A stretch of 64,000 nt of DNA from Clostridia bacterium (lineage in GTDB: Bacteria > Bacillota > Clostridia > Oscillospirales > CAG-272), in the NCBI GenBank assembly GCA_017410065.1, contig JAFQRL010000041.1, positions 34,435 to 98,434 of the forward strand, in the 5' to 3' direction. The position numbers and the translations under genes were made by a program. Of this stretch, positions 17,229-25,878 are shown piece after piece (position 1 is the first letter of the stretch; the number at the start of each line of letters is the position of its first letter). Below the pieces are notes generated by a model, which made no database searches, had not been told where the DNA came from, and was given only the letters and a program-made list of their open reading frames with translations.

Positions 17229-17272
17229 GCATTCCAAAATAATTGATAATGCATTCCAAAATAATTGATAAT
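17229..17272 (+). repeat. 22-bp tandem duplication
   Basis: GCATTCCAAAATAATTGATAAT occurs twice head to tail (17229-17250 and 17251-17272), about 100 bases upstream of the his operon promoter. Both copies are identical. Confidence 0.9.
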
Positions 17273-17377
17273 TGTCTTTGTTTAGGTCCACGTACTAAAA
17301 TATAGCACCAAAAAATTATAATTATGAGTAGTTTTTAGTTTATTTTATATAAAAATATTAAAAGAATAAAAAACATC

Positions 17378-17419
17378 TTGACAAAGCAGGGAAATAGTAT
17401 TATAATTTAGTATGCTAAA
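17378..17419 (+). promoter_or_regulatory. his operon promoter with possible YerC operator
   Basis: TTGACA (17378-17383), 17 bases, TATAAT (17401-17406). Overlapping the -10 and start point is the inverted repeat TTTAG-TATG-CTAAA (17406-17419), placed where a repressor would block initiation. The first gene encodes a TrpR-superfamily DNA-binding protein, so autoregulation is plausible. Confidence 0.7.
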
Positions 17420-17444
17420 GTGAAAAGGACGGGAGGAACTTCCT

Positions 17445-17735
17445 ATGGAGAAATTATATAACGATGACGTGCGCGGACTGTTTGAGGCAATTCTATCCCT
17501 TGAAAACCTTGATGAGTGCTATAACTTTTTCACAGATGCACTCACAACAAAGGAAATTCAGGACATCGCGCAGAGGCTCAAGGCGGCAAAAATGCTTTCT
17601 GCGGGCAGAAGCTATCTTGACGTTGGAATAGAGACGGGAATGAGCACCGCAACTATCAGCCGCGTCAGCAAGGCTTTGGAGCACGGCGCAGGCGGCTACA
17701 AAACCGTTCTTGCAAGGCTTAACAATAAAAAATAA
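17445..17735 (+). CDS. yerC: YerC/YecD family TrpR-related DNA-binding protein
   Basis: A 96-residue helix-turn-helix protein of the TrpR-like YerC/YecD family. Family landmarks are LTTKEIQDIAQRLKAAKML and the recognition segment GMSTATISRVSKALEHG. GGGAGGA precedes the ATG by seven bases. It heads the histidine operon, 12 bases before hisZ. In Firmicutes this family is often encoded beside his or trp genes, so it is the likely regulator of this operon; the ligand is unknown. Confidence 0.88.
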   Translation: MEKLYNDDVRGLFEAILSLENLDECYNFFTDALTTKEIQDIAQRLKAAKMLSAGRSYLDVGIETGMSTATISRVSKALEHGAGGYKTVLARLNNKK

Positions 17736-17747
17736 CCGAGGTGCATA

Positions 17748-18839
17748 ATGCTTCCCGAAAATCTTCTTAAAAATGACGAGCGCGCTATGCTTGCTCTGCG
17801 CTCCCTTTATAATAGCTACGGCTACCGCCCGTTCAAAATGAGCAAGTTTGAGGAGTACGAGCTTTACGTTCGCAATAAAGATTTCCTCGTTTCGGATAGA
17901 GTTATAACCTTTAACGATACCGACGGCAGGCTTCTCGCCTTAAAGCCCGACGTAACTCTTTCCATAATCAAGAACACACGCGCAGGCGCATACGATAAGC
18001 ATAAGGTCTATTACAACGAGAACGTATACAGGGTCTCGGGTACAACAGGGCAGTTCAAGGAAATTATGCAAATGGGACTTGAATGTATCGGCGATATAGA
18101 CACCACCGATGTTTTTGAGGTGGTCTCCCTGGCGGCAAAGAGCCTTGCAACCGTTTCCTCGGATTACGTTCTTGATATCTCCCATATGGGAATAATCTCG
18201 GCATTTATAGCCGAATGTGAGCGCGGCTCGAATTTTACCCGCAAGATGACCGCTCTTATCTCCGAGAAGAATTCTCACGAGGTATACACGCTCTGCGAGC
18301 AGTACGGCGTACCCTCCGAGAAGGCGGATATGCTTGCAAGCCTTATCGGCATCTACGGAGAGAGAAGCTCGGCTCTTAAAAGGCTTGAGCCGCTTTGCAC
18401 CTCGGAGGATGCTAAAGCTGCACTATGCGAGCTTGCATCTCTTGATAAGCTTCTCACCGAGCACGGTATTACAGATAAGGTGCGCTTCGATTTCTCGGTG
18501 GTTAATAATATGAATTATTATAACGGCATCGTTTTCAAGGGCTTCCTCGCAGGTATCTCCGAGGGCGTGCTTGCAGGCGGAGCATACGATAATCTTCTTC
18601 GCACAATGAAGCAGGATAGGCGAGGCATCGGCTTCGCGCTCTATCTCGATCTTCTTGAGGAGCTTGAGGAGGAGGGCGACGGATACGACGTTGACGTGCT
18701 TCTTGTTTACGACAGCAAAGCGCAAGCCTCGTCTGTCGCCGCGAAAAAGGATGAGCTCATATCTCAGGGTCTTTCGGTCTATTCGGCAACCAACGTGCCC
18801 GAAAAGATAAGATATAAGAAAATTGTTAAGGTAAACTGA
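17748..18839 (+). CDS. hisZ: ATP phosphoribosyltransferase regulatory subunit HisZ
   Basis: A 363-residue class II histidyl-tRNA synthetase-like protein without a separate anticodon-binding domain or a full catalytic set, as expected for HisZ. The N-terminus FEEYELYVRNKDFLVSDRVITF, KPDVTLSIIKNTR, and a GGAYDNLL block near residue 285 match the family. HisZ joins short-form HisG and carries the histidine feedback site. The short HisG encoded next needs it. Confidence 0.88.
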   Translation: MLPENLLKNDERAMLALRSLYNSYGYRPFKMSKFEEYELYVRNKDFLVSDRVITFNDTDGRLLALKPDVTLSIIKNTRAGAYDKHKVYYNENVYRVSGTTGQFKEIMQMGLECIGDIDTTDVFEVVSLAAKSLATVSSDYVLDISHMGIISAFIAECERGSNFTRKMTALISEKNSHEVYTLCEQYGVPSEKADMLASLIGIYGERSSALKRLEPLCTSEDAKAALCELASLDKLLTEHGITDKVRFDFSVVNNMNYYNGIVFKGFLAGISEGVLAGGAYDNLLRTMKQDRRGIGFALYLDLLEELEEEGDGYDVDVLLVYDSKAQASSVAAKKDELISQGLSVYSATNVPEKIRYKKIVKVN

Positions 18840-18851
18840 AAGGAGGAGCTT

Positions 18852-19481
18852 ATGTTAAATATAGCATTGCCCAAGGGCAGGCTTGGCGAAAAGGTCTACG
18901 ATATGCTTGAGCGCGCGGGATATCCCTGCGAGGCTATCAAGGAAAACGGCAGAAAGCTGATCTTTGAAAATGCTGAGCTGGGTGTCAGATATTTCTGGGT
19001 CAAGCCCTCCGACGTTTCTATCTACGTTGAGCGAGGTGCCGCCGATATAGGTATTGCGGGAAAGGATATCCTTCTCGAATATTCGCCCGACGTATACGAG
19101 CTTCTCGATCTTAATATAGGCAAGTGCAGAATGGCTGTGGCGGGTAAAAAGACCTTCCGCGACGATGGCAAGCGCACCCTTAAGGTCGCAACCAAATTCG
19201 TCAATATCGCAAAGGCGCATTACGCCTCCGTATCAAGAGATATAGACATAATCAAGCTTAACGGATCCATAGAGATAGCCCCCATCCTCGGACTTTCGGA
19301 CGTTATAGTGGATATCGTTGAAACAGGCACGACCCTGAAGGAAAACGACCTTGCCGTTATCGAAACGATAGTTCCCATCAGCGCAAGGCTTATTTCCAAC
19401 AAGGCGAGCTTTAAGTTCAAAACCGCAGAAATCGAAAAATTAGTTGAAGGCATAAGAGCGCAGGTTAAAAAAGATGATTAA
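18852..19481 (+). CDS. hisG: ATP phosphoribosyltransferase, short catalytic form
   Basis: Catalyses the first step, joining ATP and PRPP. The 209-residue length lacks the C-terminal regulatory domain of long HisG, matching the presence of hisZ. Landmarks are ALPKGRLGEKV at the N-terminus, GAADIGIAGKDIL near residue 60, and the PRPP-binding VETGTTLKEN near residue 157. GGAGGAG lies before the ATG. It overlaps hisD by eight bases. Confidence 0.93.
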   Translation: MLNIALPKGRLGEKVYDMLERAGYPCEAIKENGRKLIFENAELGVRYFWVKPSDVSIYVERGAADIGIAGKDILLEYSPDVYELLDLNIGKCRMAVAGKKTFRDDGKRTLKVATKFVNIAKAHYASVSRDIDIIKLNGSIEIAPILGLSDVIVDIVETGTTLKENDLAVIETIVPISARLISNKASFKFKTAEIEKLVEGIRAQVKKDD

Positions 19482-20754
19482 GATTTATAAATACGGGGAA
19501 GTGCCCGCAAGCGAAATATTCGCAAGAGAAAATCCCACCGCAAACGTTTCCGAAATCGTAACCGATATCATTTCCAACGTTGTAAACCGCGGTGACGAGG
19601 CGATATTCGAATATTCAAAAAGGTTTGATAAAGCAGAGCTTTCCGCTCTTGAGGTAACGGAGGATGAGATAGACGAAGCCTTCTCGGCGGTCGATCCCGA
19701 GTTTATCGGAATACTCAAGGAGGCTCTTATAAATATCACCGACTTCCATTCCCGTCAGTGGCGCGGAAGCTTCATAATTAATGAAAAAGACGGAGTTATA
19801 ACAGGGCAGAAAGTAATTCCTATGCAAAAGGTAGGACTTTACGTTCCGGGCGGAACAGCCGCTTACCCCTCCACCGTGCTTATGGATTCGGTCCCCGCGA
19901 AGATCGCGGGCTGCGAGGAGATCGTTATGGTAACGCCTCCGCAGGCAAACGGAAAGGTCAACCCCGTAATTCTCGCCGCGGCAAAGATCGCGGGAGTAAA
20001 CAGGATATTCAAGGTTGGCGGAGCACAGGCGATAGCCGCTCTCGCATACGGTACGGAATCTATCCCGAAGGTGGATAAGATCGTAGGACCCGGTAATGCC
20101 TTTGTTGCAGAGGCAAAAAAGCAGGTGTTCGGCAAGGTGTCCATCGATATGATCGCGGGCCCCTCCGAGATACTTGTCGTTGCCGATTCGAAGAGTAATG
20201 CAAAATTCGTTGCCGCAGACCTTCTTTCACAGGCGGAGCACGATAAGCTGGCAAGTGCCGTTCTCGTTACCGATAGCTATGAATTTGCCGAGGCGGTATC
20301 AGCAGAGCTTGAGCTTCAGATCCCCGCTCTCCCGAGAGCCGAGATAGCAAGAGCCTCTATTGATAACCACGGCAAGATCATCGTTGCAGAGGGCGACCTT
20401 ATGCTCGCCATAGATATTGCAAACGAGATCGCGCCCGAGCACCTTGAGCTTTGCGTCGATAATCCCTTTGATTATCTTGATAAGATCAAGCACGCAGGCT
20501 CCGTATTTATGGGCAGATATTGCCCCGAGGCTCTCGGCGACTATTTCGCGGGACCCAACCACACTCTCCCCACCTCGGGCACCGCAAGATTTTCCTCACC
20601 CTTAAGCGTTGAGGACTTCATAAAAACCACCCAGTTCACCTATTTCACGAAGGAAGCGCTGGGCAGAGTTGCAAATAAGGTGGCATATTTCGCAAATAAG
20701 GAAGGACTTGACGCACACGCAAGAAGTGCAACAGTCCGTTTTGAAGAAAAATGA
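19474..20754 (+). CDS. hisD: Histidinol dehydrogenase
   Basis: Zinc-dependent, NAD-linked double oxidation of histidinol to histidine. The 426-residue protein has VGLYVPGGTAAYPSTVLM near residue 112, GPGNAFVAEAKK, the zinc/catalytic region SQAEHDKLASA and GPNHTLPTSG near residue 350. Length is normal. It overlaps hisG by eight bases and hisC by four, so translation is coupled. Confidence 0.95.
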   Translation: MIKIYKYGEVPASEIFARENPTANVSEIVTDIISNVVNRGDEAIFEYSKRFDKAELSALEVTEDEIDEAFSAVDPEFIGILKEALINITDFHSRQWRGSFIINEKDGVITGQKVIPMQKVGLYVPGGTAAYPSTVLMDSVPAKIAGCEEIVMVTPPQANGKVNPVILAAAKIAGVNRIFKVGGAQAIAALAYGTESIPKVDKIVGPGNAFVAEAKKQVFGKVSIDMIAGPSEILVVADSKSNAKFVAADLLSQAEHDKLASAVLVTDSYEFAEAVSAELELQIPALPRAEIARASIDNHGKIIVAEGDLMLAIDIANEIAPEHLELCVDNPFDYLDKIKHAGSVFMGRYCPEALGDYFAGPNHTLPTSGTARFSSPLSVEDFIKTTQFTYFTKEALGRVANKVAYFANKEGLDAHARSATVRFEEK

Positions 20755-21818
20755 GCAGATTTTTTACAGAAAGACTTTCTTCCCTTGAGGCATACGTTCC
20801 AGGTGAGCAGCCGAAGGATATGAAATATATCAAGCTGAATACTAACGAGTCTCCTTTCCCTCCGTCACCCTCCGTTATCGAGGCGGCGAAGGAGGAGGCG
20901 GGCAGACTTCAGCTTTATTCGGATCCCGAATGTACGCCCCTCGTTGAAAAATTTGCCGAGCTTTACGGCATACAAAAGGATCGGGTGATCTTCTCAAACG
21001 GCTCGGACGAGGTGTTGAACTTCGCCTTTATGGCGTTCTTCGACGAAAATCGCCCCGCAGCCTTTCCCGATATAAGCTACGGCTTTTATCCTGTTTTCGC
21101 AAGGCTGAACAGGATCGCCTACGAGGAAATACCCCTCAGAGAGGATTTCTCCGTGAATTATAAGGATTACGTTGGGATCGGAAAAAACGTGGTTATAGCA
21201 AACCCCAACGCGCCCACAGGACTTTCGCTCACTCTCACAGAGGTCGAAGAGATCGTGAAGTCAAACCCCGATAACATAGTTATCATTGACGAAGCATACG
21301 TTGATTTCGGCGGCGTGAGCGCAATTCCGCTCACCTATAAATACGGTAATCTTATTGTCACGGGCACCTTTTCCAAGTCACGCTCGCTTGCGGGCGCAAG
21401 GCTTGGCTTCGGCGTTGCTTGCCCCGAGCTTATAAGAGATCTTAACACGATCAAATATTCCACAAACCCCTATAACGTTAACCGTATGACTATGATGGCA
21501 GGCTATCGCGCCCTTTGCGATAACGGCTATTATATGGATAACTGCAAAACGGTTATGGAAAACAGGGAATACACGAAGCACGCACTCCGTGCCCTCGGCT
21601 TTACCGTTACAGACTCTATGGCAAACTTCCTCTTTGCCGCACATCCGAGGCTTGACGGCGAGGAATATTATTCCGAGCTGCGCAAAAGAGGAATTCTCGT
21701 TCGCCATTTCTCAAAGGAACGGATCAAGCAATATAACAGAATAACCGTTGGCACAAGAGAGGAAATGGACGCGCTCCTCCGCGCCACAGAAGAAATTATT
21801 AAGGAGAAATCAAAATGA
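20751..21818 (+). CDS. hisC: Histidinol-phosphate aminotransferase
   Basis: PLP enzyme that converts imidazole acetol phosphate to histidinol phosphate. In the 355 residues the fold-type I motifs are visible: NESPFPPSP near residue 26, NPNAPTG near residue 150, IIDEAYVDFG near residue 180 and the PLP lysine in TFSKSRSLAGARLGF near residue 207. It overlaps hisD and hisB by four bases each. Confidence 0.93.
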   Translation: MSRFFTERLSSLEAYVPGEQPKDMKYIKLNTNESPFPPSPSVIEAAKEEAGRLQLYSDPECTPLVEKFAELYGIQKDRVIFSNGSDEVLNFAFMAFFDENRPAAFPDISYGFYPVFARLNRIAYEEIPLREDFSVNYKDYVGIGKNVVIANPNAPTGLSLTLTEVEEIVKSNPDNIVIIDEAYVDFGGVSAIPLTYKYGNLIVTGTFSKSRSLAGARLGFGVACPELIRDLNTIKYSTNPYNVNRMTMMAGYRALCDNGYYMDNCKTVMENREYTKHALRALGFTVTDSMANFLFAAHPRLDGEEYYSELRKRGILVRHFSKERIKQYNRITVGTREEMDALLRATEEIIKEKSK

Positions 21819-22402
21819 GAACCTCCGAGATCAGAAGAACCACGAAAGAAACCGATATAGTCCTCGCGCTGGATCTTGACGGCACGGGAGCCTCCGAGAT
21901 AAACAGCGGGTGCGGATTTCTTGACCATATGCTCACTCTCTTTTCAAAGCACGCACATTACGACCTCAAGGTCATCTGCCGCGGAGACGTAGAGGTGGAC
22001 TACCATCACACGGTGGAGGATATAGGCATCTGCCTCGGTAAGGCGTTCCTTGAAGCCCTCGGGGAAAAGAGGGGAATAGCCCGCTACGGCGACATTATCC
22101 TTCCTATGGACGAGTCCCTCATACTTTGCGCCGTTGATATCTCGGGCAGAGACTATCTTGGCTACGCCCTTGATATTCCCACCCCCAAGGTAGGCGACTT
22201 CGACACCGAGCTCTGCGAGGAATTTATGCTTGCGTTTGTACGTGAGGCAAAGCTCACCCTCCATCTCCGACAGCTTGCGGGCAAGAATTCTCACCACATA
22301 ATCGAGGGCTCCTTCAAGGCTCTCGGCAGAGCACTTGCGAAGGCGACCGCCATTCAGGAAAAATATCTCAATGAGATCCCCTCAACCAAAGGAGTGATCT
22401 GA
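21815..22402 (+). CDS. hisB: Imidazoleglycerol-phosphate dehydratase
   Basis: A 195-residue monofunctional IGP dehydratase. It shows the duplicated metal-binding His clusters: FLDHMLTLFSKHA, DYHHTVEDIG near residue 68 and SHHIIEGSFKALGRAL near residue 166. No HAD-type histidinol-phosphatase domain is attached, so that step must be encoded elsewhere. GGAG precedes the start within the hisC end. Confidence 0.95.
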   Translation: MRTSEIRRTTKETDIVLALDLDGTGASEINSGCGFLDHMLTLFSKHAHYDLKVICRGDVEVDYHHTVEDIGICLGKAFLEALGEKRGIARYGDIILPMDESLILCAVDISGRDYLGYALDIPTPKVGDFDTELCEEFMLAFVREAKLTLHLRQLAGKNSHHIIEGSFKALGRALAKATAIQEKYLNEIPSTKGVI

Positions 22403-22403
22403 T

Positions 22404-23012
22404 ATGATAGCCATTGTTGATTACGGAGTCGGAAACCTGTTTTCGCTTTGTTGCTCCTTTGATGCAATAGGTGCACAAACGGTTGTAACGGGAGATCCCG
22501 AGATCATAAGACGCGCGGATAAGATCCTTCTGCCCGGCGTTGGAGCATTTGAGGATGCAAGGCGCAAGCTTCGGGAGAGCGGGCTTGATAAGGTGGTTAT
22601 CGAGGAAGCGAAAAAGGGCAAAAAGCTTATGGGTATATGCCTCGGTATGCAAATGCTCTTTGAGAAAAGCTACGAATACGGAGAGCACGAGGGTCTCGGC
22701 TTGCTTCGCGGCTCGGTTATCGGTATGGAGGGAACCCTCCCCGCGGAGCTGAAGATCCCCCAAATCGGCTGGAACGCATTGCATATCACTAACGCTCACC
22801 CCATATTCAAGTATCTTAAGGAGGGCGATTTCGTTTATTTCGTCCATTCCTATTACGCCTCGGGCTGTGAGGACAGCCTGCTCGCCACCTGCGAGTACGG
22901 AAAGGATATATGCGCCGCCGTTGCAAAAGAGAATGTTTGCGGCACTCAATTCCACCCCGAAAAAAGCGGAGAGGTCGGTCTTTCCATTCTTCGCGCCTTT
23001 GCCGAGTGGTAA
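22404..23012 (+). CDS. hisH: Imidazole glycerol phosphate synthase, glutaminase subunit
   Basis: Class I glutamine amidotransferase, 202 residues. It has the nucleophile in GICLGMQMLFE (about Cys80) and the His-Glu pair in GTQFHPEKSG near residue 183. It channels ammonia to HisF. The start follows the hisB stop by one base. After hisH the operon has an unusual 118-base gap. Confidence 0.94.
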   Translation: MIAIVDYGVGNLFSLCCSFDAIGAQTVVTGDPEIIRRADKILLPGVGAFEDARRKLRESGLDKVVIEEAKKGKKLMGICLGMQMLFEKSYEYGEHEGLGLLRGSVIGMEGTLPAELKIPQIGWNALHITNAHPIFKYLKEGDFVYFVHSYYASGCEDSLLATCEYGKDICAAVAKENVCGTQFHPEKSGEVGLSILRAFAEW

Positions 23013-23130
23013 GGGTAATTTAATGCTTCGCTTTTCATCAGGCACAAAGACCATAAAGCCTTTAGGCGGTGAGCCACAAATGACAGGCAAGAGAACAGAA
23101 CAGCAAAACTAAAACGATTGAGAGAACTAT

Positions 23131-23853
23131 ATGAAAATCTTTCCCGCAATTGATCTTTTTGACGGCAAAGCCGTCAGGTTATATAAGGGCAATTACGCCG
23201 AAATGACCGTTTATAGCGACCATCCCGACAAGATCGCCGAAAAATTCAAGGCGGCAGGTGCATCCAATATCCACCTTGTCGATCTTGAGGGTGCAAAGGA
23301 CGGCACCACACCGAATATTGATATTATCAAACGGATCGCAAGCGATTCGGGGCTTTTTGTTGAGGTCGGCGGCGGCATCCGCACGATGGAAACTCTTGAT
23401 AAGTATATCGAAGCAGGGGTCGGCAGAGCAATTCTCGGCACGGCGGCTGTTACCGACGAGGCATTCCTTTCTGCGGCGGTGCAAAAGTACGGCGAGCGAA
23501 TTGCAGTCGGCGTTGATCTTAAGGACGGCTACGTTGCCATTAAGGGCTGGACGGAGAAATCCGCATACACCGCAGAGGAGTTTTTTGCAAAGCTTGAAGG
23601 GCTCGGTATAAAGACGGTCATCTGTACGGATATATCCCGAGACGGCGCAATGAAGGGCACGAATCTTGAGCTTTATTCGCATCTTTCGGGAAGATATTCC
23701 ATTGATATAGTTGCCTCAGGCGGCGTTTCCTCAATGGAGGATATTGTCGCACTTCGCAAAATGAAGCTTTACGGCGCAATAATCGGAAAGGCGTATTACA
23801 CAGGCGCAATTGATCTTGCCGAGGCAATACGGATTGGCGAAAATGATAACTAA
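23131..23853 (+). CDS. hisA: ProFAR isomerase
   Basis: A 240-residue (beta/alpha)8 barrel that performs the Amadori rearrangement. The half-barrel signatures are FPAIDLFDGKAVRLYKG at the N-terminus (catalytic Asp8), VGGGIRTMETLD near residue 78, the second Asp in TDISRDGAMKGTNLEL near residue 168 and ASGGVSSMEDI near residue 190. The ribosome site is modest (GAGAG). It overlaps hisF by 11 bases. Confidence 0.95.
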   Translation: MKIFPAIDLFDGKAVRLYKGNYAEMTVYSDHPDKIAEKFKAAGASNIHLVDLEGAKDGTTPNIDIIKRIASDSGLFVEVGGGIRTMETLDKYIEAGVGRAILGTAAVTDEAFLSAAVQKYGERIAVGVDLKDGYVAIKGWTEKSAYTAEEFFAKLEGLGIKTVICTDISRDGAMKGTNLELYSHLSGRYSIDIVASGGVSSMEDIVALRKMKLYGAIIGKAYYTGAIDLAEAIRIGENDN

Positions 23854-24601
23854 AAGAATTATCCCTTGCCTGGACGTTAAGGACGGAAGGGTAGTCAAGG
23901 GTACGAATTTTAAAGGACTCTCGGACGTCTCCTCTCCCGTGGAGCTTGCAAAGCTCTATTCGGATAGCGGAGCAGACGAGCTTGTATTCTACGATATAAC
24001 CGCATCAAGCGAGGGCAGAGCGATCTTCACGGATATCCTCGCAGAAGCGGCAAGAAACGTTTTTATCCCCCTCACGGTTGGCGGCGGCATCAATACGGTC
24101 GCGGATTTTGATAGGGTATTGAAGTGCGGCGCAGACAAGGTCAGCGTTAATTCGGGAGCTATAAGAAATCCCTCTCTCATAGAGGAGGCGGCAAAGCTCT
24201 ACGGCGATCAATGCGTCGTTATCTCAGCCGATATCAAAAGAGTGGACGGCGGCTTCCGCGTGTTTGCCAAGGGTGGCAGAGAGGACACTGGAATGGAGGC
24301 TATCTCCTGGATAAAGCGGTGTGTTGATATGGGAGCGGGTGAGGTCGTTGTTAATTCCATAGACACAGACGGCGTTAAGGGCGGCTTCGATATTGAGCTT
24401 CTGAAGCTTGTCACGGAGGCTGTAAGAGTTCCCGTTATCGCATCGGGAGGTGCTGGATGCTGTGAGCATTTCGTTGAGCTTTTCAGGGAAATACCCGATA
24501 TCGATGCAGGCCTCGCCGCTTCTATCTTCCATTTCGGAACGGTGAAGATAGACGAGCTGAAGGCGCACCTGAGGGCAAACGGCATAAACGTAAGAATTTA
24601 G
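23843..24601 (+). CDS. hisF: Imidazole glycerol phosphate synthase, cyclase subunit
   Basis: A 252-residue (beta/alpha)8 barrel. It begins MITKRIIPCLDVKDGRVVKG with the catalytic Asp, followed by LTVGGGINTVADFD near residue 80, SIDTDGVKGGFDIEL near residue 172 with the second Asp, and ASGGAG. An in-frame upstream start inside hisA is less likely because it would add 11 non-homologous residues. HisF with HisH forms IGP and AICAR. Confidence 0.94.
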   Translation: MITKRIIPCLDVKDGRVVKGTNFKGLSDVSSPVELAKLYSDSGADELVFYDITASSEGRAIFTDILAEAARNVFIPLTVGGGINTVADFDRVLKCGADKVSVNSGAIRNPSLIEEAAKLYGDQCVVISADIKRVDGGFRVFAKGGREDTGMEAISWIKRCVDMGAGEVVVNSIDTDGVKGGFDIELLKLVTEAVRVPVIASGGAGCCEHFVELFREIPDIDAGLAASIFHFGTVKIDELKAHLRANGINVRI

Positions 24602-24668
24602 CCATAAATTGTGAAAATATTAAAATACTAACGAAAATTTAAGGCAGAAATAAAGGAGTAAGCAATTA

Positions 24669-25316
24669 ATGTTTAATATAGACGAGCTTAAATTTGATAA
24701 GGACGGACTTATTCCCGCCGTCGTTGTAGACAGTATTTCAAAGAAGGTTCTCACGGTTGCGTATATGAATCGCGAGAGCCTTAAGATATCTATGGAAAAG
24801 GGGCTCACCTGCTTTTTCAGCCGCTCAAGGCAGGAGCTTTGGCTGAAGGGCGAGACCAGCGGAAATTATCAGCATATCGTTTCCATCACCGCAGACTGTG
24901 ATATGGATGCTCTCACGGTAGTTGTTGAAAAGGACGGACCCGCCTGCCATAAGGGCACAGACTCCTGCTTCAATACTCCCGTATATCAAAGCGACGAGCT
25001 CTCCGAGTTCTCTCTTGAGGGGCTATACCAGCTTCTCGTCGGCAGAAAGAAGGATAAGCCCGAGGGCTCCTACACCACCTATCTCTTTGAAAAGGGCATT
25101 GATAAAATACTCAAAAAGGTAGGCGAGGAGGCAACCGAGGTCATCATCGGCGGCAAGGCGGGAGACAAGGCAGAGACGGTCTATGAGATCGCAGACCTTG
25201 CATATCACCTTATGGTGCTTATGGTCGAGATGGGCATTTCCGTTGAGGATATCCACCGTGAGCTTGCTTCTCGTCACGTTATCGATCACAAGGTAAAGCA
25301 GGAGAAGATGAAATAA
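24669..25316 (+). CDS. hisIE: Bifunctional phosphoribosyl-AMP cyclohydrolase / phosphoribosyl-ATP pyrophosphatase
   Basis: A 215-residue fusion. The HisI domain is N-terminal with the zinc-binding cysteines in ADCDMDAL and [11 protein letters not shown], and [14 protein letters not shown] near residue 57. The HisE domain is C-terminal (from about residue 115) with [11 protein letters not shown] and [11 protein letters not shown]. It catalyses steps two and three. AAAGGAG lies nine bases before the ATG. It is the last gene of the operon; no clear terminator follows. Confidence 0.95.
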   Translation: MFNIDELKFDKDGLIPAVVVDSISKKVLTVAYMNRESLKISMEKGLTCFFSRSRQELWLKGETSGNYQHIVSITADCDMDALTVVVEKDGPACHKGTDSCFNTPVYQSDELSEFSLEGLYQLLVGRKKDKPEGSYTTYLFEKGIDKILKKVGEEATEVIIGGKAGDKAETVYEIADLAYHLMVLMVEMGISVEDIHRELASRHVIDHKVKQEKMK

Positions 25317-25380
25317 TTGCTTATAGCGAAAATTCCCGAAAAAAGCTTTTATTTTCTATTTCTTTTCGTCATTTTTCGTC

Positions 25381-25409
25381 TTGACACAAGGCCTCGCTTA
25401 TGGTATAAT
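25381..25409 (+). promoter_or_regulatory. Sigma-A promoter of the HPr-like gene
   Basis: TTGACA (25381-25386), 17 bases, TATAAT (25404-25409), about 50 bases before the start codon. AGAAAGGAG provides the ribosome site. Confidence 0.85.
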
Positions 25410-25457
25410 ATTTCACGAAAGTAGGGACACCCCGAAAATAGAAAGGAGAACGTAAAA

Positions 25458-25688
25458 ATGAAGGAAATGATGATCACTCTCACAAACGTTCAGGATATCC
25501 GCGAGTTTGTAAACGTGGTTATTCTCACAGATTATGAGGTTGACCTTGTTCAGGGCAGATACACCATCGATGCAAAGTCCATTATGGGTATTTTCTCTCT
25601 TGACCTTCTCTCGCCCATCAAGCTTGTCGCTCATTCGAACGACACCGCAGTGCTCTTTGAGAAGATCGCAAAGTTTGCCGTTAAGTAA
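25458..25688 (+). CDS. HPr-like protein lacking the phosphorylatable histidine
   Basis: A 76-residue protein with the HPr length and the conserved regulatory-serine segment KSIMGIFSLDL (Ser41). The active-site loop that normally reads GIHARPA is replaced by NVQDIREFVNVV, with no histidine. It therefore cannot pass phosphate in the PTS and is more like the Crh type, which acts through serine phosphorylation with CcpA. It has its own strong promoter and a short hairpin at 25700-25720 after the stop. Confidence 0.75.
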   Translation: MKEMMITLTNVQDIREFVNVVILTDYEVDLVQGRYTIDAKSIMGIFSLDLLSPIKLVAHSNDTAVLFEKIAKFAVK

Positions 25689-25783
25689 TTCGGCAAGCAA
25701 AAGAGCCCCTAAAGCTCTTTCTTAATTTAACCGATCGGTCAGGTCGGCATTCTGCCGCCCCGACATAACATATCTCATATAAA

Positions 25784-25822
25784 ACGACGGCAAGCCGCAG
25801 CATTGGGCTTGCCGTCGTTTTT
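25784..25822. terminator. Bidirectional intrinsic terminator
   Basis: Near-perfect 13-bp stem (25784-25796 with 25805-25818), loop of about eight bases, then six Ts on the plus strand and A-rich sequence on the left side. It separates the HPr-like gene from the convergent traX-like gene. Confidence 0.85.
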
Positions 25823-25878
25823 TGTTATCCGATCTGAAAAACTTATTCAGGTAAATATTTAAAGCTTTTGCAGGATCA

